The notes below the pieces were generated by a model. It was not told the origin of the DNA. It searched no databases and saw only the letters and a list, made by a program, of their open reading frames with translations. From CAZPEV01 sp964585635 (GTDB lineage Bacteria; Zixibacteria; MSB-5A5; GN15; JAAZOE01): a DNA stretch of 5,676 bases. The translations under genes and the position numbers were made by a program. Positions 1-5,356 of this stretch are shown one piece after another. Location: positions 1 to 5,676 of the forward strand of contig CAZPEV010000192.1 in the NCBI GenBank assembly GCA_964585635.1, written 5' to 3'. Position 1 is the first letter of the stretch, and each line of letters begins with the position of its first letter.

Positions 1-15
1 GCTTGAGGGTGCCAC
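1..15. repeat. Partial copy of a hairpin repeat (3' arm) at the window edge
   Basis: GCTTGAGGGTGCCAC at 1-15 matches GCTTGGGGGTGCCAC at 3549-3563 at 14 of 15 positions. The downstream copy is the right arm, plus tail, of a perfect 12-bp inverted repeat. This copy is therefore probably the truncated right arm of the same dispersed repeat, with its left arm beyond the window. Confidence 0.5.
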
Positions 16-81
16 CCGAATCAGGGCTTCTAATCATGAATGAGGGCACCCGGCGTTTGCCTATCAATGTTGTAGCGATAT

Positions 82-131
82 GTCGGGTTTCTCGTCCCGC
101 CGTTCCGGCGGGCCTCGGAACGCCGACCTAC
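82..131. repeat. Dispersed hairpin repeat, copy 1 (upstream of the RM gene)
   Basis: A 50-nt nested hairpin. The outer stem is GTCGG (82-86) with CCGAC (123-127). The inner stem is a perfect 7-bp CCCGCCG (96-102) with CGGCGGG (106-112) around a TTC loop. Its first 12 nt (GTCGGGTTTCTC) and last 17 nt (TCGGAACGCCGACCTAC) are identical to the copy at 3332-3380, while the central stem differs in sequence but still pairs. No transposase is present. It is probably a small non-autonomous or REP-like dispersed element. Confidence 0.75.
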
Positions 132-152
132 GGTCTGCGCGATCAATCATTT

Positions 153-190
153 CCCACCCGTCGTCCCGCCGGGGCGGGACTTTGGGTGGG
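153..190. repeat. Long nested GC-rich hairpin
   Basis: The outer stem CCCACCC (153-159) pairs with GGGTGGG (184-190). The inner stem GTCCCGCC (163-170) pairs perfectly with GGCGGGAC (173-180). Together they give 15 base pairs interrupted by a small internal loop. No T-run follows on either strand, so it does not look like an intrinsic terminator. It resembles the other spacer hairpins and is best called a repeat-like inverted repeat. I see no second copy in the window. Confidence 0.65.
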
Positions 191-234
191 GTACCCATGT
201 CCGCCGCGTACAAGATCTCTGGGGCATAATCTTA

Positions 235-264
235 TTGCCAACAAACAGGTTCGAATGATATATT
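235..264 (+). promoter_or_regulatory. Probable sigma-70-type promoter for the RM gene
   Basis: TTGCCA (235-240, 5 of 6 to the -35 consensus) is followed after 18 nt by TATATT (259-264, 5 of 6 to the -10 consensus). Transcription would start near 271 and give a leader of about 137 nt before the ATG at 408. A weaker candidate lies just downstream: TTGACG at 284-289, then AATAGT at 306-311 after a 16-nt spacer. Both sit in the spacer directly upstream of the gene. This is motif inference only. Confidence 0.45.
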
Positions 265-391
265 TATGGCAGTTGCAGGCCGCTTGACGAGAGAGATCAA
301 TGGCGAATAGTCCAGAGTTGATAAAGCCGACCCGAGTCGGGGGTTAACCGTTGACAGAGCAAGGTGATAAAAGGCAGAAGGCGAAGAATAG

Positions 392-397
392 AAGGAG
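392..397 (+). promoter_or_regulatory. Ribosome binding site deciding the RM start
   Basis: AAGGAG at 392-397 lies 10 nt before the ATG at 408. It is the best Shine-Dalgarno match near either candidate start and favours ATG 408 over the TTG at 351, which has only a G-run (338-343) ahead of it. Confidence 0.6.
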
Positions 398-407
398 TGC
401 CAGGGTA

Positions 408-3323
408 ATGGTTCGCGGGGAAGCGGGGAAACAAGCACATCTTTCCGAATTTGACAATGCCTTCAAAGCAATCGGCGATCTTGTCGATACGTTTCAACGG
501 CACGAATCAAAATACAAATCTGCCAACTATTCAGAGGCCGAAGCCCGCAAAGATTTTATCGACAAGTTTTGGATCGCCCTCGGCTGGGACGTCAACCACG
601 ATCGGCAGACTAACCCTTATGAGCAGGAAGTCAAAGTCGAGCGGGGCGTCGCAACGGGTGGCGCTCAACGCCGCGCCGACTACGCTTTCTATCTCGCTCC
701 CAATTTCCATGATGTCAAGTTCTTCGTCGAGGCCAAGAAGCCGAGCATCGATATTGGCGCGGGGGATCACTACTTTCAACTGATCCGGTACGGTTGGAAC
801 AGCCAGACCCCTCTGGCCGTCCTCACCGATTTCGAGCAGTTCCATATCCTCGACTGCAGGTACAAGCCCGATACGACGACCGCACCGCTTCGGGCGGTCG
901 GTAAATACCACTACACCGATTACGCCAAGCGGGAAAAGTTCGCGGAAATCTACTGGCTGTTTTCCCATGAGGCTGTAGCCGACGGATCGATTGAGAAACG
1001 GGCCAAGGAACTCCCCAAGCCAAGCGGGAAGGCCGTGCAACGGACTCTGTTTCCCGGCGGGTACCAGAGCATCGACGAAGCATTTCTGGCCGAACTCGAC
1101 CAGCATCGCAACGCCTTGGCCCGCACCTTCAAGAACCGGAATCCGCAGCTCCTCAGCGAAGCGCTGACCGAACTCGCCCAACGCACCCTCGACCGCCTGG
1201 TCTTCCTCCGCTTCCTAGAAGATAAGGGGATTGAGATGCAACGCCGGGTGGGGTACTTCGGGGACAAGGCTACCGCCTGGAAAGATTTCATTGCCGCCAG
1301 CCGCCAACTGGATAAGATATACAATGGGATGGTATTTAGGCAGCATGCCGTTTTGGATGATCCCCATTTCCAGGTCGATGGCGCCGCCTTCGCCGACATT
1401 TGCGACAGCCTCACCCGCGACAAATCTCCCTATGACTTCAATATCATTCCCATCCACATCCTCGGTTCGATCTACGAACGGTTCCTCGGCAAGGTCATCG
1501 TCGCCAGCGATAAACGGGTCAAGGTCGAAGAGAAACCGGAAGTGCGCAAGGCCGGCGGCGTTTACTACACGCCCGAGTACATCGTCCGCTACATCGTCGA
1601 AAATACGGTTGGCAAACTGATCGAGGGGAAGACGCCGGCACAGATCGCGGAGATGCGCTTTGCCGATATCGCCTGCGGCAGCGGCTCGTTCCTGCTGGGC
1701 GTCTTTGATTTGCTGCTGAACTACCACGAGCGCTATTATAATGCCAACCCGCGCAAGGCAGGCAAAGAGGATTGCAATAAGCGCGACGGCAGATTTTATC
1801 TCTCGCTGGCTAAGAAACGAGAAATTCTTCTCAACAACATCTACGGCGTAGATATCGATGCCCAAGCGGTCGAAGTCTGCCAGCTTTCGCTTTATTTGAA
1901 ACTGTTGCAGGACGAGACAGAAGGCAGCACGCATCAGTACTTATTGGACTTCGTGCACACGGCAAAGATGAAGAAGTTGCTGCCCGATCTAAGCAAGAAT
2001 ATCGTCTGCGGCAATTCGTTAATCGGGCGAGATATTGAGGGCGACCTTTTTGAGGACAATGAGCGTAAGATAAATCCAATGGAATTCGAAGACGCTTTTC
2101 CGGAAGTGATGAAACGCGGCGGCTTCGACGTCATCGTTGGTAATCCACCTTGGGGATCGGAGTTGAGAATCGCAGAGCGTCGCAGCTTAGTGAAACGCTA
2201 TACTTTTGTACCTACAAAGACGAAGGACAGTTATCTCTATTTCATTTGCCGAGCGATCAACCTACTTCGCGAGTCTGGCTCTCTCGGTTATATCGTTCCA
2301 AATACATGGCTACTCATAAATACGGCCTGTGATTTGCGCCGTCATCTCCTTACCTACGACGTCAGAGAAATCATTGACCACGGGGACGGCGTCTTTGCCC
2401 AAGCGACCGTGGAAAGTGCGACCCTTATTCTAACCAATGCCAGGAGCCAAACGAATAAATGCCGCGCAGTGCGCATTCGCAAGGGTCAAGTAGTGCGCGA
2501 TCATTTAATCAATAAACGGATTTGGCTGGATGACGAGTACAGCCGTATCATCGTTGATACTGATGAGAGCATTCATCATCTACTGAGCAAATTGCGCGCG
2601 AAGACCGAACCATTCGAAAAAAACTGCACAATCATCTGGGGTATAAAGCCATACCAAGTTGGCTATGGTGTCCCGCCACAAACTCAGCAGATGGTCAACA
2701 ATCGCGTATATCATGCCGCGACGTGCCGAGGCAAGTCCTGGAAACCACTCTTAGTTGGGTCAAACGTGAATCGATATAAAATTCATTTTCCCGGTACGCA
2801 ATACATCAAGTACGGCAAATGGCTAATGTACCCATCAAACGAGAAATTGATGCAGCAACCTAAAATTCTCATGCGCCAAACAAGCGACATCCTCCGGGGG
2901 TGCTACGATGAGGAAGCATATTACTGCCAAAACTCAGTCTTCATTATTCATTCAAGTCGAATCAACCTCTACTACCTCCTAGGTCTTCTCAACTCGAAAT
3001 TGCTTGGATTCTTGTACAAGCTTCGGAATCCACAAACGGGAAAGGTTTTCGCTGAGATTAAACCCAGTGTTGTGAAAGAGCTTCCTATTCACATCCTCAA
3101 TTTGTCGGATGCTGTCGACAAGAAGAACCACGACGAGATGGTGGCGAAAGTAGAGTCGATGCTGGAGGCGAAGAAACAGTTGGCGAAAGCGCAGACCGAC
3201 AAAGACAAGACCTACTACGAAAACAAGTGCGCCGCCCTTGACCGCCAAATCGACCGCCTGGTATATGACCTCTACGGCCTGACCGAAGACGAAATCCGGA
3301 TCGTGGAAGAGGCGGTAAAATAA
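408..3323 (+). CDS. Type IIG (Eco57I-like) restriction-modification enzyme, single-chain nuclease-methyltransferase-TRD
   Basis: Predicted to methylate adenine at N6 in a specific DNA site and to cut unmodified, for example phage, DNA from one polypeptide (971 aa from this ATG). Residues 35-185 form an HsdR-N-like nuclease: D91, then E108 and K110 in FFVEAKK, and a QLIRYGW motif near 124-130. A helical linker follows. The gamma-class methyltransferase has GGVYYTP (383-389), the SAM-binding DIACGSGSF (420-428), GVDIDAQAVEV (480-490) and the catalytic NPPW (579-582). A TaqI-like recognition domain runs to about 897, with YGKWL (802-806) and LLGLLNSK (857-864). A charged helical tail ends in a LVYDLYGLTEDEI-type motif. 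All catalytic residues are present and there is no frameshift, so it should be active. The recognition sequence cannot be read off. The frame opens at TTG 351, but AAGGAG favours ATG 408. The recognition-domain half is AT-richer than the rest. No partner subunit or control gene is adjacent. Confidence 0.93.
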   Translation: MVRGEAGKQAHLSEFDNAFKAIGDLVDTFQRHESKYKSANYSEAEARKDFIDKFWIALGWDVNHDRQTNPYEQEVKVERGVATGGAQRRADYAFYLAPNFHDVKFFVEAKKPSIDIGAGDHYFQLIRYGWNSQTPLAVLTDFEQFHILDCRYKPDTTTAPLRAVGKYHYTDYAKREKFAEIYWLFSHEAVADGSIEKRAKELPKPSGKAVQRTLFPGGYQSIDEAFLAELDQHRNALARTFKNRNPQLLSEALTELAQRTLDRLVFLRFLEDKGIEMQRRVGYFGDKATAWKDFIAASRQLDKIYNGMVFRQHAVLDDPHFQVDGAAFADICDSLTRDKSPYDFNIIPIHILGSIYERFLGKVIVASDKRVKVEEKPEVRKAGGVYYTPEYIVRYIVENTVGKLIEGKTPAQIAEMRFADIACGSGSFLLGVFDLLLNYHERYYNANPRKAGKEDCNKRDGRFYLSLAKKREILLNNIYGVDIDAQAVEVCQLSLYLKLLQDETEGSTHQYLLDFVHTAKMKKLLPDLSKNIVCGNSLIGRDIEGDLFEDNERKINPMEFEDAFPEVMKRGGFDVIVGNPPWGSELRIAERRSLVKRYTFVPTKTKDSYLYFICRAINLLRESGSLGYIVPNTWLLINTACDLRRHLLTYDVREIIDHGDGVFAQATVESATLILTNARSQTNKCRAVRIRKGQVVRDHLINKRIWLDDEYSRIIVDTDESIHHLLSKLRAKTEPFEKNCTIIWGIKPYQVGYGVPPQTQQMVNNRVYHAATCRGKSWKPLLVGSNVNRYKIHFPGTQYIKYGKWLMYPSNEKLMQQPKILMRQTSDILRGCYDEEAYYCQNSVFIIHSSRINLYYLLGLLNSKLLGFLYKLRNPQTGKVFAEIKPSVVKELPIHILNLSDAVDKKNHDEMVAKVESMLEAKKQLAKAQTDKDKTYYENKCAALDRQIDRLVYDLYGLTEDEIRIVEEAVK

Positions 3324-3331
3324 ATTGGTGC

Positions 3332-3380
3332 GTCGGGTTTCTCTCCACGACTTTCAGTGGGGATCGGAACGCCGACCTAC
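3332..3380. repeat. Dispersed hairpin repeat, copy 2 (downstream of the RM gene)
   Basis: This is the same repeat as 82-131, in the same orientation, starting 8 nt after the RM stop codon. The outer stem is GTCGG (3332-3336) with CCGAC (3372-3376). The inner stem TCTCCAC (3342-3348) pairs with GTGGGGA (3357-3363), with one wobble. The first 12 and last 17 nt are identical to copy 1, whereas the inner arms are different sequences that still pair. Without a T-run it is not a classical terminator, though it could stabilise the mRNA 3' end. Confidence 0.75.
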
Positions 3381-3404
3381 AGTTATGGCTAATAAAATAA
3401 TTGA

Positions 3405-3515
3405 ATAACTTATCCCGCCCCAAGGGGCGGGGCACCCCGCGACGGCCCGCCCGATTACACTTACAAAGTCGCCTACGACGAAGCGGGGGCGCTTTTGGCC
3501 GAGTTGGAACGGTAG
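3405..3515 (+). pseudogene. Possible decayed 3' end of an unknown gene
   Basis: A start-less open frame ends at TAG 3513-3515. Its last 20 or so codons (from about 3450) read DYTYKVAYDEAGALLAELER. That looks like genuine protein, an amphipathic alternation ending in a helix, rather than repeat translation. Upstream of it the frame runs into the GC hairpin at 3414-3431 and stops at TGA 3402-3404, so no start codon or N-terminal part exists. One reading is that repeat insertion or deletion destroyed the rest of a gene. The family is not recognised, and chance cannot be excluded for so short a stretch. Confidence 0.25.
3414..3431. repeat. 8-bp GC hairpin
   Basis: CCCGCCCC (3414-3421) pairs perfectly with GGGGCGGG (3424-3431) around an AA loop. 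An AT-rich patch lies immediately to its left, but there is no T-run to its right. On the plus strand it is therefore not a good terminator for the RM gene, although it lies about 90 nt after the RM stop and could block 3' exonucleases. Confidence 0.5.
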
Positions 3516-3533
3516 CGTAAAAGGGAATAGAAT

Positions 3534-3563
3534 CACCCCCAAGCGGTCGCTTGGGGGTGCCAC
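3534..3563. repeat. Perfect 12-bp inverted repeat with shared tail
   Basis: CACCCCCAAGCG (3534-3545) pairs perfectly with CGCTTGGGGGTG (3548-3559) around a 2-nt centre, followed by CCAC. The right arm and tail match 1-15 at 14 of 15 positions, so this is a member of a second dispersed hairpin family. Neither strand has a T-run after the stem. Confidence 0.7.
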
Positions 3564-3591
3564 ACAAAGAAAAACGAGTCTTCAATCATTT

Positions 3592-3613
3592 GGGCCGATA
3601 CGCAGGTCGGCCC
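3592..3613. repeat. 7-bp hairpin
   Basis: GGGCCGA (3592-3598) pairs with TCGGCCC (3607-3613) across an 8-nt loop. It is followed by CTAC, the same tetranucleotide that closes the 50-bp repeats and follows the hairpin at 3653-3671. It is likely another dispersed hairpin, but no second copy is in the window. Confidence 0.45.
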
Positions 3614-3652
3614 CTACCAAGGGGCATCATCTTGCTGGATGCGATGGTATCC

Positions 3653-3671
3653 GGGCGCGGAAACCGCGCCC
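3653..3671. repeat. 8-bp GC hairpin
   Basis: GGGCGCGG (3653-3660) pairs perfectly with CCGCGCCC (3664-3671) around AAA and is followed by CCTAC. It has the same architecture as the neighbouring hairpins: a short GC stem, a tiny loop and a CTAC tail. Confidence 0.5.
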
Positions 3672-3683
3672 CTACGAAACAAG

Positions 3684-3713
3684 GATCGGCACGCCCCAGG
3701 CGACCGGCCGATC
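3684..3713. repeat. 7-bp inverted repeat
   Basis: GATCGGC (3684-3690) pairs with GCCGATC (3707-3713) across 16 nt. It is the last of three closely spaced inverted repeats. The longer loop and lack of a known copy make it the weakest of them. Confidence 0.35.
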
Positions 3714-3775
3714 TCCCGGAATAAACCACAAGGTTATCAACGAGCCAGCCGGCCGACGGCGATTCCACATTTCGC

Positions 3776-3804
3776 TTGACTCGAAATCGGAGATTCTATA
3801 TCAA
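3776..3804 (+). promoter_or_regulatory. Probable promoter of the outer-membrane gene
   Basis: TTGACT (3776-3781, 5 of 6) is followed after 17 nt by TATCAA (3799-3804), within an AT-rich TATATCAAT stretch. Transcription would begin near 3811 and give a leader of about 130 nt before the ATG at 3943. The -10 element is only a moderate match. Confidence 0.4.
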
Positions 3805-3825
3805 TCCCAAAAGGGGTATGAGGAA

Positions 3826-3902
3826 AATCGGTTGTCTCAATCGGCGACCGCGCCGCTGCGAAATCGATGGGGGAGACCAGGCCCTGGCGCCAAAGACCGA
3901 TT
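3826..3902 (+). promoter_or_regulatory. Possible structured 5' leader of the outer-membrane gene
   Basis: Nested complementary segments are visible. A 7-bp outer stem is AATCGGT (3826-3832) with ACCGATT (3896-3902). Inside it are GTCTC (3834-3838) with GAGAC (3873-3877), a CGGCG/CGCCG hairpin (3842-3846/3851-3855) and a CCAG/CTGG hairpin (3877-3880/3884-3887). The outer right arm ends 27 nt before the Shine-Dalgarno. A second AATCGG at 3839-3844 could compete for the same right arm. It matches no riboswitch class I recognise, and in GC-rich DNA such folds can be chance. Confidence 0.25.
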
Positions 3903-3929
3903 CACCTGTGCCAAGATACCACGATTGAC

Positions 3930-3934
3930 GGAGG
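3930..3934 (+). promoter_or_regulatory. Strong ribosome binding site of the outer-membrane gene
   Basis: GGAGG at 3930-3934 sits 8 nt before the ATG at 3943. It rules out the upstream TTG at 3832, which would also put 37 polar residues in front of the signal peptide. Confidence 0.8.
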
Positions 3935-3942
3935 ACCATCCA

Positions 3943-4602
3943 ATGAGACGTTCACTTGTGTTTATCATCATGCTCGCGATGATCGTCATCGCCTTTGGGG
4001 TCAACGGTGCCTCAGCTCAAACCGCCCGGAAGTACTCCATCGTCGGCGGGGCCGAGCTGGCATTTGCCGTCGCACCGTCGCAGTTCACCGATTATTACAC
4101 CATGGGATACGGCGGCCTGGTCGGAATGGAATTTCCCGTCTCCCCGAACTGGGCTTTTCAGGGAGGCTTCGATGTCAAGCTGTTCAGCCCGGCGGCGGGA
4201 ATGATCAAAGATTGGTGGACTGACGAAGGCGAGTACCCCAGGGCCACCAACATCGCAGTCGGCGAGGGGAAGGCGACCGCCTTGACCTTGTTTATCGTCA
4301 GCAAGGGAAGCCTGCGGAAAGAGGGACAGCGGACATTTCCCTATGTCAAGGGAGGGTTCGGCGTGACCATGGCCTGGGCGGATGCGGTTAAGGTCAGTTG
4401 GGATGATCCCTATTTGCCCCGTCGGACCGAATGGGTGTCCGGGTTCGAGGAGGTGACCAAGGTCTCGATTCTTCTGGGGCTGGGGATGGAAACCGGTCTG
4501 GCCGGGCGGTCATCGCTCTTTGTCGAGGCCGCGGTGCATATGATTTTACAGGATCAGGCTAATCCGACGATCGCCCCGTTGACGATCGGCGTGAAATTTT
4601 AG
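3943..4602 (+). CDS. Small outer-membrane beta-barrel protein (hypothetical)
   Basis: A 219-aa secreted protein, probably an eight-stranded-type small barrel in the outer membrane. Residues 1-25 are a classic Sec signal peptide: MRRS, a hydrophobic core (about 5-20), then an Ala-Ser-Ala cleavage site before Gln26. The mature part shows alternating aromatic and glycine-rich strands, such as KYSIVGGAELAFAV (30-43), YYTMGYGGLVGMEF (51-64), TFPYVKGGFGVTMAW (131-145), VSILLGLGMETGL (174-186) and SLFVEAAVHMIL (191-202). It ends in TIGVKF with a terminal Phe, the typical BAM assembly signal. No enzymatic motif is visible, and its function (structural, adhesin-like or porin-like) is unknown. The start is fixed by GGAGG and by the signal peptide. 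It appears monocistronic, with its own putative promoter on one side and a hairpin before the convergent osmC gene on the other. Confidence 0.85.
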   Translation: MRRSLVFIIMLAMIVIAFGVNGASAQTARKYSIVGGAELAFAVAPSQFTDYYTMGYGGLVGMEFPVSPNWAFQGGFDVKLFSPAAGMIKDWWTDEGEYPRATNIAVGEGKATALTLFIVSKGSLRKEGQRTFPYVKGGFGVTMAWADAVKVSWDDPYLPRRTEWVSGFEEVTKVSILLGLGMETGLAGRSSLFVEAAVHMILQDQANPTIAPLTIGVKF

Positions 4603-4623
4603 CAGCAGTGACGCCGGGCGGAT

Positions 4624-4649
4624 GCGGTCAGGAAAGGGTTCCTGACCGC
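4624..4649. terminator. Hairpin between convergent genes, possible bidirectional terminator without a T-run
   Basis: GCGGTCAGGAA (4624-4634) pairs perfectly over 11 bp with TTCCTGACCGC (4639-4649) around an AGGG loop. It begins 21 nt after the outer-membrane gene stop and is shared by the convergent osmC gene. No U-tract follows on either strand, so intrinsic termination would be weak. It may instead protect mRNA 3' ends or be another dispersed repeat. A further, weaker stem (GTTACG 4676-4681 with CGTAAC 4693-4698) lies next to it. Confidence 0.45.
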
Positions 4650-4761
4650 GCAGGAGACGTGGAACCGCAGGACGCGTTACGAGACGAGTCAGCGTAACAC
4701 GCCGGGGCAACCATCCGGCCGCCCCTGTGGTTTGGGTCGCATTTGTGGTCTGGGACGGCCC

Positions 4762-4775
4762 TCGTCGGCCGACGA
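4762..4775. repeat. 14-bp perfect palindrome just after osmC
   Basis: TCGTCGGCCGACGA at 4762-4775 is its own reverse complement and begins 4 nt after the osmC stop codon. As RNA it could form a 5-bp stem with a GGCC loop. With no T-run it is a doubtful terminator, and it could equally be a dyad protein site. Confidence 0.3.
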
Positions 4776-4779
4776 TGAA

Positions 4780-5205
4780 TTATGCCAGCTTGGCGTCGAG
4801 GGTGATCTCGACCCCGGTCAGCGCCCGTGAGACAGGGCAGCCGGCCTTGGCCTCGTTGGCATGCTTCAGAAACGTCTCCTTGTCGATACGAGGTACCTGG
4901 CCGACGGTGATCAGTTCGATCTTGGTGATGGTGAAGCCGTCGCCGACCTTGTCGATATGCACCTTGGCTTCGGTCTTGATGCTCTTGGGGACATATCCGG
5001 CCTGGCCCAGTATGGCCGAAAAGGCCATCGAGAAACATCCGGCGTGGGCGGCGCCGATCAGTTCCTCGGGGTTGGTCCCTTTGGATTCTTCAAATCGCGA
5101 GCCAAATGAATACGCTCCATGGAAGGCGCCGCTTCCCAGGGCCACGCGCCCTTTGCCCTTCATCAAATCACCTTCCCATACGGCTTCGGCTTTGCGTACC
5201 GGCAT
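4780..5205 (-). CDS. osmC: OsmC family peroxiredoxin (thiol-dependent organic hydroperoxide reductase)
   Basis: A 141-aa cytoplasmic protein, full length for the OsmC subfamily, which reduces organic and inorganic peroxides through a pair of reactive cysteines and acts as a homodimer in oxidative/osmotic stress. The peroxidatic Cys57 lies in GAAHAGCFSMAFS and the resolving Cys123 in AGCPVSRAL. The supporting Arg37 (FGSRFEE) and Glu47 (GTNPEELIG) are both present. These correspond to Cys59, Cys125, Arg39 and Glu49 of E. coli OsmC. The N-terminal strands (KAEAVWEGDLMKGKGRVAL) and the GSGAFHGAYSFGSRF stretch are also typical of OsmC rather than of Ohr. The start is supported by AAGGAG (5217-5212, minus strand), 6 nt upstream of the ATG. 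It is monocistronic, convergent with the outer-membrane gene and divergent from the ABC ATPase. No strong promoter is evident, which would fit control by an alternative sigma factor, though that is inference. Confidence 0.95.
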   Translation of the reverse strand: MPVRKAEAVWEGDLMKGKGRVALGSGAFHGAYSFGSRFEESKGTNPEELIGAAHAGCFSMAFSAILGQAGYVPKSIKTEAKVHIDKVGDGFTITKIELITVGQVPRIDKETFLKHANEAKAGCPVSRALTGVEITLDAKLA

Positions 5206-5356
5206 AGCAATCTCCTTGACTGTCGTAAATTGTGTGGTTAATCCTTATGTAGATGTGATACGGCTCAACCGTTGCTTCCGATGGAGATATCTGCATCAGG
5301 TGCCACGACGTCCGATTGCGGGGATGGCGGCCCGGCATCCTCGGCCGGGAAATGAT

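Larger units (their letters stand above)
1..407. other. Intergenic region upstream of the restriction-modification gene
   Basis: This stretch holds no gene I can support. A 94-codon open frame can be drawn through 3-287, but it runs straight through the hairpin repeats, lacks a ribosome binding site and has an arginine/proline-rich composition unlike a real protein. What is present: the arm of a hairpin repeat at the window edge, a 50-bp hairpin repeat, a long nested hairpin, a probable promoter, and a leader of about 135 nt that contains a 15-codon mini-ORF and a small 5-bp hairpin (327-331 with 336-340). The gene to the left lies outside the window. Confidence 0.7.
3324..3942. other. Repeat-rich intergenic region between the RM gene and the outer-membrane gene
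   Basis: About 620 nt without an intact gene. From left to right it contains the second copy of the 50-bp hairpin repeat, an AT-rich patch (about 3384-3411), an 8-bp GC hairpin, a short open stretch that may be a gene remnant, a perfect 12-bp inverted repeat, three more hairpins (3592-3713), a probable promoter, and a leader that can fold into nested stems ahead of the next gene. No transposase, RNA gene or CRISPR-like array is visible. Confidence 0.7.

Noticed and set aside
3..287. 94-codon open frame at the left end
   Set aside because: It reads through two hairpin repeats, has no ribosome binding site, and its composition (Arg/Pro/Gly-rich with no domain pattern) fits translated repeat DNA.
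351..407. TTG 351 as the start of the RM gene
   Set aside because: It follows a stop codon by one codon and has only a G-run ahead of it, and the 19 added residues are highly basic and unlike the usual start of the family. ATG 408 has AAGGAG in front. It is not fully excluded.
531..1181. 216-codon antisense frame opposite the nuclease domain (also 1215-1934 antisense)
   Set aside because: These are shadows of a well-supported gene whose motifs are all in the plus-strand frame. High GC in third positions keeps the antisense frames open.
3324..3830. CRISPR array or tandem repeat in the hairpin-rich spacer
   Set aside because: The hairpins differ from one another in sequence and spacing. There are no regularly spaced identical repeats and no cas genes.
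3832..3942. Upstream extension of the outer-membrane gene to TTG 3832, and a 36-codon ORF at 3818-3928
   Set aside because: The extension would bury the signal peptide behind 37 polar residues. The short ORF has its G-run only 1 nt from its ATG, and its arginine-rich sequence looks non-coding. The GGAGG and ATG at 3943 explain the gene.
4628..5109. Frames overlapping osmC (4628-5038 minus, 4861-5109 plus)
   Set aside because: They overlap the unmistakable OsmC protein in other frames and show no domain pattern.
5221..5280. Sigma-70 promoter for osmC on the minus strand
   Set aside because: The best -35 (TTGAGC, 4 of 6) has no good -10 at a normal distance, only TAAGGA or AAGGAT, so I do not annotate it.
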